Source: Bacteroidota bacterium
Lineage (GTDB): Bacteria; Bacteroidota; Bacteroidia; AKYH767-A; 2013-40CM-41-45
Assembly (NCBI GenBank): GCA_026391945.1
Contig: JAPLDA010000105.1
Location: forward strand, 1 to 33,117
DNA length: 33,117 bases
Reading direction: 5' to 3'
Below, one piece after another: positions 24,673-33,117 of this stretch. How positions within the stretch are numbered: the stretch's first letter is position 1; every line of letters starts with the position of its first letter. The notes beneath the pieces are model-generated. The model had not been told where the DNA came from, did no database searches, and saw only the letters and a program-made list of their open reading frames with translations. Both the position numbers and the translations under genes were made by a program.

Positions 24673-27600
24673 GTGCACACGACCACCAACCCCAAAAGAA
24701 TAAGTTTTGCTTCCAGCAAGCACCCGATTGATTACCCTGACTTTCTTGACATACAGCTGAAATCGTTCAGGGATTTTTTCCAGCTTGAAACCACTTCCGA
24801 CAACCGCCATACAGAAGGGCTGCACAAAGTATTCAGTGAGAACTTTCCGATTTCGGATTCACGGAATAATTTCGTGCTCGAGTTCCTCGATTATTTCATC
24901 GATCCGCCACGTTACTCGATTGAAGAGTGTATCGAGCGGGGACTGACGTATAGTGTTCCGCTGAAAGCGAAACTGAAACTGTATTGCACGGATCCGGAAC
25001 ACGAAGATTTCGAAACCATCGTACAGGATGTGTACCTCGGTACCATTCCGTACATGTCGCCGAAAGGAACGTTCATCATCAACGGTGCTGAACGTGTGGT
25101 GGTATCACAGCTTCACCGTTCTCCAGGAGTATTCTTCGGACAAAGCCGCCATGCCAACGGAACGAAATTGTATTCAGCCCGTGTGATTCCTTTCAAAGGA
25201 TCCTGGATTGAATTCGCCACCGACATCAACAATGTGATGTATGCGTACATCGACAGGAAGAAAAAATTCCCGGTCACTACGTTGTTGCGTGCCATCGGTT
25301 ACCAGACCGACAAAGACATTCTTGAAATATTCGGACTCGCCGATGAATTTAAAGTCAGTAAATCCGGAATCAAAAAAGCAGAAGGAAGAAGACTTGCTGC
25401 CCGTGTTTTGAAAACCTGGGTGGAAGATTTCGTGGATGAGGATACCGGTGAAGTGGTTTCCATCGAACGGAACGAAGTCGTTCTCGAGCGTGAAGTCGTA
25501 TTGGAAGAACATCACCTCGATTTAATTCTTGAAGCCGGTGTAAAAACCATCATCCTTCATAAAGAAGAAGTGAACACGAATGATTATGCAATCATTTACA
25601 ACACGCTTCAGAAAGATACTTCCAACTCGGAAAAAGAAGCGGTGGAACACATTTACCGCCAGTTGAGAAATGCCGAACCGCCCGATTATGAAACAGCACG
25701 TGGTATCATCGACAAACTTTTCTTCTCTGATAAACGATATGACCTCGGTGACGTCGGACGTTACCGCATCAATAAAAAATTGGGCCTTGAGATTCCTGAA
25801 GATACCAAGGTTCTCACCAAGGCTGACATCATCGAAATCATCAGGCAGCTGATTCAGTTGATCAACTCCAAAGCGGAGGTGGATGATATCGACCACTTAA
25901 GTAACAGAAGGGTTCGTACCGTTGGCGAGCAGTTGTATTCGCAATTCGGTGTCGGGCTAGCACGTATGGCGCGTACCATCCGCGAGCGGATGAACGTCCG
26001 GGATAACGAAGTGTTCACTCCATCCGACCTGATCAACGCAAAGACGTTGTCATCGGTGATCAATTCATTCTTCGGAACGAACCAGCTTTCTCAGTTCATG
26101 GACCAGACGAATCCGCTGGCGGAAATTACGCACAAGCGCAGGTTGTCGGCACTCGGGCCAGGCGGTCTTTCAAGAGAACGCGCCGGTTTCGAAGTTCGTG
26201 ACGTACACTACACGCATTACGGACGCCTCTGTACCATTGAAACACCGGAAGGACCGAACATCGGGTTGATTTCTTCCTTGTGTGTTTATGCGAAGATCAA
26301 CAACCTCGGATTTATTGAAACACCTTACCGTACCGTTACAAGCGGAAAAGTTGATGTTGAAAAGGACGTGGTATACCTGACTGCTGAAGAAGAAGATTCA
26401 AAAGTGATTGCCCAGGCGAATGCCGGCATCACCGATCTTGGTAAGTTTGAAGAAGCCAAAGTGAAAGCACGTTACCAGGGCGATTTCCCGATTCTTGAAC
26501 CGGAAAAAATTGATCTGATGGATGTGGCGCCGAACCAGATTGCTTCCATCGCCGCTTCCCTGATTCCTTTCCTGGAACATGATGATGCCAACCGTGCACT
26601 CATGGGATCAAACATGCAACGCCAGGCTGTTCCTCTTCTGAGAGCGGAAGCTCCTATCGTGGGAACAGGCCTTGAAGGCCTTGTTGCACGTGACTCACGT
26701 GTACTGATCAATGCTGAAGGCGATGGTGTGGTTGAATATGTGGATGCCAATGAAATCACCATCCGTTATAACAGGAAAGAAAATGAACGCCTGATCAGTT
26801 TTGAAGATGATGTAAAAACATATCCGCTCACCAAATTCCAGAAGACCAACCAGAGTACCTGCATCAACCTGAAGCCGATCGTGAAGAAAGGCCAGAAGGT
26901 GAGAAAAGGACAAGTGCTTTGCGAAGGATATGCGACCCAGGACGGAGAACTGGCTCTCGGAAGAAACCTGAAAGTGGCTTTCATGCCATGGAAAGGAAAT
27001 AACTTCGAGGATGCCATCGTGATCTCTGAACGCGTGGTTCGTGAAGATGTGTTTACGTCTCTTCACATCGATGAATATTCTCTTGAAGTACGCGATACCA
27101 AACGCGGTCTCGAAGAACTCACCGCTGACATTCCAAACGTAAGCGAGGAAGCTACGCGTGAACTCGATGAAAACGGAATCATCCGCCTCGGTGCTGAAGT
27201 TACGGAAGGAGATATCCTCATTGGAAAAATCACTCCGAAAGGAGAAACCGATCCTTCACCGGAAGAAAAATTATTGCGCGCCATCTTCGGCGACAAAGCC
27301 GGTGATGTGAAAGATGCATCGCTGAAAGTGCCACCATCCGTAAAAGGTGTAGTCGTCGACAAAAGACTGTTCTCCAGGATTCTTGCAAAGGATAAATCGC
27401 AGAAGACGGATGAAAAAGTTCAGATTGAAAAAATCGACAAAGAATACAACCACCAGGTTTCCGAGCTGAAAGAAAAACTGATTGATAAATTGTTCGTCCT
27501 CGTCAGCGGAAAAACTTCCCAGGGAGTCACCGACATTTTCAAAGAAGTGGTCATCGCAAAAGGAGCGAAGTTCACCCAGAAAATGCTGACGGAAATTAAT

Positions 27601-28485
27601 TTTGAAACGGTGAACCCGACGAAGTGGACAACCGATAAGGAACGTAACGAACAGATCAAGCAACTGCTGCATAATTATACCATCAAGTACAATGATATCA
27701 CCGGTATTTATAAGCGTAAGAAATTTGCGCTCACCGTGGGTGATGAACTTCCTGCTGGTATCATCCAGCTTGCCAAAGTGTATATCGCCAAAAAGCGTAA
27801 GCTGAAAGTGGGAGATAAGATGGCCGGCCGTCATGGTAACAAGGGTATCGTTGCGAAAATTGTTCGCGATGAAGACATGCCGTTTCTCGAAGACGGAACA
27901 CCGGTGGATATCGTACTGAACCCGCTGGGCGTACCGTCACGGATGAACCTTGGACAGATCTATGAAACTGTTCTGGCATGGGCCGGGGACAAACTGGGAT
28001 TGAAATTCGCCACCCCGATTTTTGACGGAGCTTCCGTAGCGCAAATCGATGATTATGTCACCAAAGCCGGGCTGCCGAAATTCGGTAGTACGTATTTGTA
28101 TGACGGAGGAACCGGTTCACGTTTCGATCAGCCGGCGACAGTGGGAATTATTTACATGCTGAAACTCGGCCACATGGTGGATGATAAGATGCACGCCCGT
28201 TCAATCGGACCGTATTCCCTCATCACTCAACAGCCTCTCGGTGGTAAAGCACAGTTCGGAGGCCAGCGTTTCGGAGAAATGGAAGTGTGGGCGATTGAAG
28301 CATTCGGTGCCGCCAACATCCTCCAGGAAATTCTCACCGTTAAATCAGATGATGTCATCGGTCGCGCGAAAGCTTACGAAGCAATCGTGAAAGGTGATAA
28401 CATGCCTGCTCCCGGAATTCCGGAATCATTCAATGTACTCTTACATGAGTTACGCGGATTGTGTTTGAAGATTACGTTGGATTAA
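24673..28485 (+). CDS. rpoB: RNA polymerase subunit beta
   Basis: RpoB forms half of the polymerase active cleft and the rifampicin pocket. The 1270-residue length is normal for the phylum. The protein starts at a GTG (24673), giving [12 protein letters not shown]; this matches the family N-terminus leading into [13 protein letters not shown]. Around residue 475 lies [45 protein letters not shown], the rifampicin region, with wild-type-like residues as far as I can judge. [14 protein letters not shown] (near 1045) is a nucleotide- and beta-prime-contacting motif, and the C-terminus GLCLKI is complete. It is expressed after the hairpin at 24542. Confidence 0.99.
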   Translation: MHTTTNPKRISFASSKHPIDYPDFLDIQLKSFRDFFQLETTSDNRHTEGLHKVFSENFPISDSRNNFVLEFLDYFIDPPRYSIEECIERGLTYSVPLKAKLKLYCTDPEHEDFETIVQDVYLGTIPYMSPKGTFIINGAERVVVSQLHRSPGVFFGQSRHANGTKLYSARVIPFKGSWIEFATDINNVMYAYIDRKKKFPVTTLLRAIGYQTDKDILEIFGLADEFKVSKSGIKKAEGRRLAARVLKTWVEDFVDEDTGEVVSIERNEVVLEREVVLEEHHLDLILEAGVKTIILHKEEVNTNDYAIIYNTLQKDTSNSEKEAVEHIYRQLRNAEPPDYETARGIIDKLFFSDKRYDLGDVGRYRINKKLGLEIPEDTKVLTKADIIEIIRQLIQLINSKAEVDDIDHLSNRRVRTVGEQLYSQFGVGLARMARTIRERMNVRDNEVFTPSDLINAKTLSSVINSFFGTNQLSQFMDQTNPLAEITHKRRLSALGPGGLSRERAGFEVRDVHYTHYGRLCTIETPEGPNIGLISSLCVYAKINNLGFIETPYRTVTSGKVDVEKDVVYLTAEEEDSKVIAQANAGITDLGKFEEAKVKARYQGDFPILEPEKIDLMDVAPNQIASIAASLIPFLEHDDANRALMGSNMQRQAVPLLRAEAPIVGTGLEGLVARDSRVLINAEGDGVVEYVDANEITIRYNRKENERLISFEDDVKTYPLTKFQKTNQSTCINLKPIVKKGQKVRKGQVLCEGYATQDGELALGRNLKVAFMPWKGNNFEDAIVISERVVREDVFTSLHIDEYSLEVRDTKRGLEELTADIPNVSEEATRELDENGIIRLGAEVTEGDILIGKITPKGETDPSPEEKLLRAIFGDKAGDVKDASLKVPPSVKGVVVDKRLFSRILAKDKSQKTDEKVQIEKIDKEYNHQVSELKEKLIDKLFVLVSGKTSQGVTDIFKEVVIAKGAKFTQKMLTEINFETVNPTKWTTDKERNEQIKQLLHNYTIKYNDITGIYKRKKFALTVGDELPAGIIQLAKVYIAKKRKLKVGDKMAGRHGNKGIVAKIVRDEDMPFLEDGTPVDIVLNPLGVPSRMNLGQIYETVLAWAGDKLGLKFATPIFDGASVAQIDDYVTKAGLPKFGSTYLYDGGTGSRFDQPATVGIIYMLKLGHMVDDKMHARSIGPYSLITQQPLGGKAQFGGQRFGEMEVWAIEAFGAANILQEILTVKSDDVIGRAKAYEAIVKGDNMPAPGIPESFNVLLHELRGLCLKITLD

Positions 28486-28602
28486 CGTGAACGGAGGTGA
28501 TTCAGTTCATTGTATTGACTGGAAAAACAGTCGCTGCATCCTGATCAACTCATTTGCCTTAATCATCTTAATCAACTCCATTAACCTAATTAACCAACCA
28601 AG

Positions 28603-31600
28603 ATGGCAACTAGAAAAGAAATAAAAATCAAAAGTAATTTCACAAGGATTACGATCAGTTTGTCTTCACCTGAAAACATTCTCGAACAATCGAGTGGTGA
28701 AGTACTGAAACCGGAAACGATCAACTACAGAACGTACAAGCCTGAACGTGATGGTTTGTTCTGCGAACGTATTTTCGGACCTGTAAAAGATTGGGAATGT
28801 CATTGTGGAAAATACAAACGCATCCGTTACAAAGGAATTGTTTGCGACCGTTGCGGTGTGGAAGTGACGGAGAAAAAAGTTCGCCGGGAAAGAATGGGTC
28901 ATATCCAGCTTACCGTTCCCGTGGCTCACATCTGGTATTTCCGTTCATTGCCAAATAAAATCGGTTACCTGTTAGGTCTTCCTACCAAGAAACTCGATAT
29001 GATTATTTACTACGAACGTTACGTGGTAATTAATGCCGGTGTGAAAGCTGCTGATGGAATCAACTACCTTGATTTCCTCACGGAAGAAGAGTACCTGATG
29101 ATTCTAGAAGCTTTACCGAAAGACAACCAGCATCTGGATGATGCTGATCCGAATAAATTCATCGCCAAAATGGGCGCTGAAGCATTGTTTGATTTGTTAT
29201 CACGATTGAAACTGGATGAACTTTCATTCAGCCTCCGTAACCAGGCCAATACCGAAACTTCACAGCAAAGAAAAAATGAGGCGCTGAAACGCCTCAATGT
29301 TGTGGAAGCTTTCCGTTCGGCCAACCAGCATATCGAAAACCGCCCGGAGTGGATGATCGTGAAAGTGGTGCCGGTGATTCCTCCTGAACTCCGCCCACTC
29401 GTTCCCCTGGATGGTGGCCGTTTTGCAACATCCGATCTCAATGATTTATACCGCCGCGTGATCATCCGCAACAACCGTTTGAAACGTCTGTTGGAAATCA
29501 AAGCTCCTGATGTGATCCTCCGCAACGAGAAACGTATGTTGCAGGAATCAGTGGATTCTCTTTTTGACAATTCACGTAAAGTGAATGCGGTTAAGACGGA
29601 ATCAAACCGTGCCTTGAAATCACTCTCCGATTCACTCAAAGGAAAACAAGGACGTTTCCGTCAGAACCTGTTGGGAAAACGTGTTGACTACTCAGCCCGT
29701 TCCGTCATTGTCGTAGGACCTGAATTAAAACTGCATGAGTGTGGTCTTCCGAAGGACATGGCAGCAGAACTTTTCAAGCCATTCATCATCCGCAAGATGA
29801 TTGAAAGAGGCGTGGTGAAAACCGTGAAGAGCGCGAAAAAAATTGTGGACAGAAAAGATCCGATCGTATGGGACATTCTTGAAAATGTTCTGAAAGGACA
29901 TCCTGTTCTGCTCAACCGTGCTCCGACGCTCCACCGTTTAGGTATTCAGGCATTCCAGCCAAAACTGATTGAAGGAAAAGCGATCCAGTTGCATCCGCTC
30001 GTTTGTACGGCGTTCAACGCCGACTTTGACGGTGACCAGATGGCCGTTCACGTTCCGCTGGGCAATGCCGCCATTCTCGAAGCACAGATGCTGATGCTGG
30101 CATCACACAATATTCTTAACCCTGCCAACGGAGCTCCTATCGCCGTTCCTTCACAGGACATGGTGCTTGGGTTATATTACATCACCAAAGGACGCAAGAG
30201 CGAAGGAAAAGTGAAAGTGAAAGGTGAAGGAAGTATTTTTTATTCACCGGAAGAAGTCATCATCGCCTACAACGAAGGACGTGCTGAACTGCATGCCTGG
30301 GTGAAGGTGAAGCTTCACAACGTGATGGAAGACGGCAAGATGATCGGCAAGGTCGAAGAGACCACGGTTGGCCGTGTACTCTTCAACCAGGTTGTTCCTG
30401 AAGAGGTGGGTTACATCAACGAACTCCTTACCAAGAAATCACTTCGTGATATCATCGGTAACGTGCAGAAGAAATGCGGTATCGCCAAAACAGCCAAGTT
30501 CCTTGATGATATGAAAGATCTCGGTTTCGGAATGGCGTTCAGGGGCGGGTTGTCGTTCAACCTGGAAGATGTAAAAATTCCTGAAGAGAAAGTCAAACTG
30601 GTTGAAAAAGCAAACCAGGAAGTGGAAGAAGTGTTGAGTAACTACAACATGGGATTCATCACCTTCAACGAGCGTTACAACCAGATCATCGATATCTGGA
30701 CCCGTACCAATTCACGGATCACTGATACGCTGATGAAACAATTATCCACCGACAAGCAAGGATTCAATTCAATCTACATGATGCTTGACTCCGGTGCGAG
30801 GGGTTCAAAAGAACAGATCCGCCAGTTGGGTGGAATGAGGGGACTGATGGCGAAACCACAAAAGTCGGGAGCTACCGGCGGTGAAATCATCGAGAACCCG
30901 ATTCTTTCAAACTTTAAAGAAGGTCTTTCTAGCCTTGAGTATTTCATCTCAACTCACGGAGCACGTAAAGGTCTTGCCGATACAGCCCTGAAGACGGCTG
31001 ATGCCGGTTACCTTACACGGAGGCTCGTGGATGTTGCACAGGATGTCATCATCACCGATGAAGACTGCGGAACGTTGCGCGGACTTGCAGAAACGGCTCT
31101 GAAGAACCAGGAAGAAGTAGTGGAAAGTTTATTCGACCGGATTTTAGGACGGGTATCCTTACATAATATTTATCACCCGATTACCAGTGAACTCATCGTG
31201 AAATCAGGCGATGAAATTACGGAGAGCGTTGGAAAAAAAATTGAAGAGTCACCGGTTGAAATGGTGGAGATCCGTTCGGTGTTAACCTGCGAATCCATCA
31301 AAGGTGTTTGCGCGAAATGCTACGGCAGAAACCTCGCAACCGGAAGAATGGTTCAGAAAGGTGAAGCCGTCGGAGTCATCGCTGCACAGTCGATCGGTGA
31401 GCCTGGAACACAGCTTACACTTCGTACCTTCCACGTGGGTGGTACGGCCAGCAAAGCGGCAACAGAGAGTGAACTGAAAGCAAAATTCTCAGGCAAACTG
31501 GAACTGGAAGAAGTAAAAACAGTTTCTTATAAATCCGGAAACAAGACAACAGATGTTGTCATCGGTCGTTCGGGAGAATTCAGGATTGTGGATACCAGCA

Positions 31601-32898
31601 CCGGAACGGTCCTCACCACTTCCAATATTCCGTATGGCGCACACTTGTATGCGAAGAACGGTGAAAAGGTAGAAAAGGGACAACTTGTTTGTTCATGGGA
31701 TCCTTACAACGCTGTGATCTTATCCGAGTTCGCAGGTAAAATTGAATTCGAACACATCGAAGAAGGCCTTACGTTCCGTGAAGAATCAGATGAACAAACG
31801 GGCTATAAAGAGAAAGTAATTATTGAAACCCGCGATAAGACGAAGAACCCGTTAATCAAGATCGTGGATGAGAAGAAAGAACTGATCAAAGGCTACAACA
31901 TTCCTGTGGGCGCTCACATCATCGTGAACAAAGCACAGAAAATACAAGCCGGAGATATCCTCGTTAAGATCCCGCGTTCAACAGGAAGATCCGGTGATAT
32001 TACCGGCGGTCTGCCGCGTGTAACGGAATTGTTCGAAGCGCGTAACCCTTCCAACCCGGCTGTTGTTTCTGAAATTGACGGAGTGATTTCTTACGGCGGA
32101 GTGAAACGCGGTAACCGTGAAATCATCATCACCTCGCGCGACGGCGAAGTGAAAAAGTATCTCGTTCCGCTTTCGAAACACATCCTTGTTCAGGATAATG
32201 ATTTCGTAAAAGCAGGTGATGCTTTATCCGATGGCGCCATTACGCCTTCCGACATTCTCTCCATCAAAGGACCGGGAATGGTACAGGAATACCTCGTGAA
32301 TGAAATCCAGGAAGTGTATCGTTTGCAGGGTGTGAAGATCAACGACAAACACTTTGAAGTGATTGTCCGCCAGATGATGCGTAAGGTGATCATCGATGAT
32401 CCAGGAGATACCATGTTCCTCGAAAGAGAATTCGTTGACCGCATCGACTTCATGAAAGAAAACGATGAGATCATTGACAAAGTCGTGGTGCTTGACCCGG
32501 GAGATTCGGGCGAAGCAAAACCAGGACAGATCATTTCCCTGCGTAAACTCCGCGAAGAAAATTCGGTGTTAAAGCGCAAGGACATGAAACAGATCGAAGC
32601 ACGTGATGCCATGCCGGCGACGTCTTCACCGATGCTGCAGGGAATTACGCAGGCATCGTTGCATACGAAGAGTTGGATTTCTGCTGCATCCTTCCAGGAA
32701 ACGACGAAGGTGCTGAACGAAGCCGCCGTGAATGGTAAAGTGGATGATCTTCTCGGACTGAAAGAGAATGTCATCGTTGGTCATTTGATTCCTGCCGGTA
32801 CCGGTTTGAGAGCGTACGATAAACTCATCGTTGGTTCACAGGAAGAATATGATCTGCTGATGGCTTCCAAGAAAGAAGAAGAACTATCTGCACGATAA
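28603..32898 (+). CDS. rpoC: RNA polymerase subunit beta-prime
   Basis: RpoC carries the catalytic magnesium. The 1431-residue protein has the N-terminal zinc ribbon ([20 protein letters not shown], residues about 66-85) and the lid/rudder region. The catalytic loop [12 protein letters not shown] is near residue 472. The second zinc site is [16 protein letters not shown] near residue 900, followed by the bridge-helix/trigger-loop neighbourhood with [18 protein letters not shown]. The ATG is 117 bases after rpoB. A strong terminator closes the cluster. Confidence 0.99.
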   Translation: MATRKEIKIKSNFTRITISLSSPENILEQSSGEVLKPETINYRTYKPERDGLFCERIFGPVKDWECHCGKYKRIRYKGIVCDRCGVEVTEKKVRRERMGHIQLTVPVAHIWYFRSLPNKIGYLLGLPTKKLDMIIYYERYVVINAGVKAADGINYLDFLTEEEYLMILEALPKDNQHLDDADPNKFIAKMGAEALFDLLSRLKLDELSFSLRNQANTETSQQRKNEALKRLNVVEAFRSANQHIENRPEWMIVKVVPVIPPELRPLVPLDGGRFATSDLNDLYRRVIIRNNRLKRLLEIKAPDVILRNEKRMLQESVDSLFDNSRKVNAVKTESNRALKSLSDSLKGKQGRFRQNLLGKRVDYSARSVIVVGPELKLHECGLPKDMAAELFKPFIIRKMIERGVVKTVKSAKKIVDRKDPIVWDILENVLKGHPVLLNRAPTLHRLGIQAFQPKLIEGKAIQLHPLVCTAFNADFDGDQMAVHVPLGNAAILEAQMLMLASHNILNPANGAPIAVPSQDMVLGLYYITKGRKSEGKVKVKGEGSIFYSPEEVIIAYNEGRAELHAWVKVKLHNVMEDGKMIGKVEETTVGRVLFNQVVPEEVGYINELLTKKSLRDIIGNVQKKCGIAKTAKFLDDMKDLGFGMAFRGGLSFNLEDVKIPEEKVKLVEKANQEVEEVLSNYNMGFITFNERYNQIIDIWTRTNSRITDTLMKQLSTDKQGFNSIYMMLDSGARGSKEQIRQLGGMRGLMAKPQKSGATGGEIIENPILSNFKEGLSSLEYFISTHGARKGLADTALKTADAGYLTRRLVDVAQDVIITDEDCGTLRGLAETALKNQEEVVESLFDRILGRVSLHNIYHPITSELIVKSGDEITESVGKKIEESPVEMVEIRSVLTCESIKGVCAKCYGRNLATGRMVQKGEAVGVIAAQSIGEPGTQLTLRTFHVGGTASKAATESELKAKFSGKLELEEVKTVSYKSGNKTTDVVIGRSGEFRIVDTSTGTVLTTSNIPYGAHLYAKNGEKVEKGQLVCSWDPYNAVILSEFAGKIEFEHIEEGLTFREESDEQTGYKEKVIIETRDKTKNPLIKIVDEKKELIKGYNIPVGAHIIVNKAQKIQAGDILVKIPRSTGRSGDITGGLPRVTELFEARNPSNPAVVSEIDGVISYGGVKRGNREIIITSRDGEVKKYLVPLSKHILVQDNDFVKAGDALSDGAITPSDILSIKGPGMVQEYLVNEIQEVYRLQGVKINDKHFEVIVRQMMRKVIIDDPGDTMFLEREFVDRIDFMKENDEIIDKVVVLDPGDSGEAKPGQIISLRKLREENSVLKRKDMKQIEARDAMPATSSPMLQGITQASLHTKSWISAASFQETTKVLNEAAVNGKVDDLLGLKENVIVGHLIPAGTGLRAYDKLIVGSQEEYDLLMASKKEEELSAR

Positions 32899-32918
32899 AA
32901 TAAAAGTCATTTTTTTTT

Positions 32919-32958
32919 CGCCTCTTTGTCGGTCATGTGCCGGTAAAGAGGCGTTTTT
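32919..32958 (+). terminator. Terminator of the rpoC cluster
   Basis: CGCCTCTTT (32919-32927) pairs with AAAGAGGCG (32945-32953), with an inner CGG/CCG pair, followed by TTTTTA. It begins 21 bases after the rpoC stop. Confidence 0.93.
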
Positions 32959-32998
32959 ATTTTCAGGCATGTTGCATTTTTTTTTTTATTTTTAACCA

Positions 32999-33117
32999 AT
33001 GAGATCATTCCTTTTCACGGCCGCTGTTGTCATCATCATCCTTCTTTCTTTTTTTCTCTACTCGCAAAGTCACAGCCCGATCCTGAATTCCGATGGTGCC
33101 ATCAGCGTACTGATGAC
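32999..33117 (+). CDS. Exported or membrane-anchored protein, N-terminal part only
   Basis: The window ends inside this gene. The visible 39 residues start MRSFLFTAAVVIIILLSFFL, a signal peptide or anchor, and continue YSQSHSPILNSDGAISVLMT. The ATG follows a T-rich stretch after the rpoC terminator. The product cannot be identified from this fragment. Confidence 0.55.
   Translation, partial: MRSFLFTAAVVIIILLSFFLYSQSHSPILNSDGAISVLM

Noticed and set aside
28493-28500. Perfect GGAGGTGA between rpoB and rpoC
   Set aside because: The nearest start-like codon (TTG at 28510) meets a stop after two codons, and rpoC begins 100 bases later, so I do not call a gene or start here.
29064-29639. Long minus-strand frames inside rpoC and rpoB
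   Set aside because: They are shadows of highly biased coding DNA and have no independent features.

Overview
The window looks like a chromosomal segment of a Bacteroidota organism with roughly mid-40s G+C. Four things point there. The promoters read as TTTG-N19/20-TAnnTTTG, the housekeeping signature of that phylum, and Shine-Dalgarno sequences are mostly absent. SecD and SecF are fused into one 1000-residue SecDF. The tRNAs carry no encoded CCA. The protein types (FtsE-like ATPase, SCTTNN-type GAPDH, mitochondrial-type aconitase) also fit. I cannot name a genus.

Layout. (1) 1-1180: a two-gene accessory module (GNAT-like protein plus a 61-residue partner) lies between two direct copies of a ~165-bp repeat. 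(2) 1181-4669: an FtsE-like ABC ATPase, two overlapping glycosyltransferase genes on the opposite strand, and a small membrane protein. (3) 4726-8146: a phenylacetyl-CoA catabolic cluster paaA-paaB-paaC-paaD-paaG without paaE, closed by a bidirectional terminator shared with a convergent HU gene. (4) 8832-10678: an exported hypothetical protein, a Doc-type toxin with a small antitoxin, a mosaic of palindromic repeats and a lipoprotein-type MsrB. (5) 10912-13221: aconitase carrying an unusual in-frame repeat-like insertion near its N-terminus. (6) 13222-14124: a sparse region with one possible 32-residue membrane peptide. (7) 14125-18599: secDF, a 165-bp MITE-like inverted-repeat element, and GAPDH. 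(8) 18840-32898: the core gene-expression block, namely a small basic ORF, tRNA-Thr, tRNA-Tyr, a wrecked tRNA-Gly copy, tRNA-Gly, tRNA-Thr, tuf, tRNA-Trp, secE, nusG, rplK, rplA, rplJ, rplL, rpoB and rpoC. It ends in a strong terminator and is followed by a cut-off exported-protein gene.

How the genes work together. The paa genes encode most of the ring-epoxidase complex (PaaA, PaaB, PaaC), its putative Fe-S maturation factor PaaD and the following isomerase PaaG; the reductase must come from elsewhere. The tRNA-to-rpoC block is the classical translation and transcription supercluster. A strong promoter lies before its first tRNA, a long attenuator-like hairpin separates ribosomal protein genes from polymerase genes, and different palindromes fill several spacers.

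The most interesting material is small-scale repeat biology rather than a new multi-gene system: the repeat-flanked GNAT module, the MITE-like element, the palindrome-disrupted tRNA-Gly copy and the repeat-like insertion inside aconitase.
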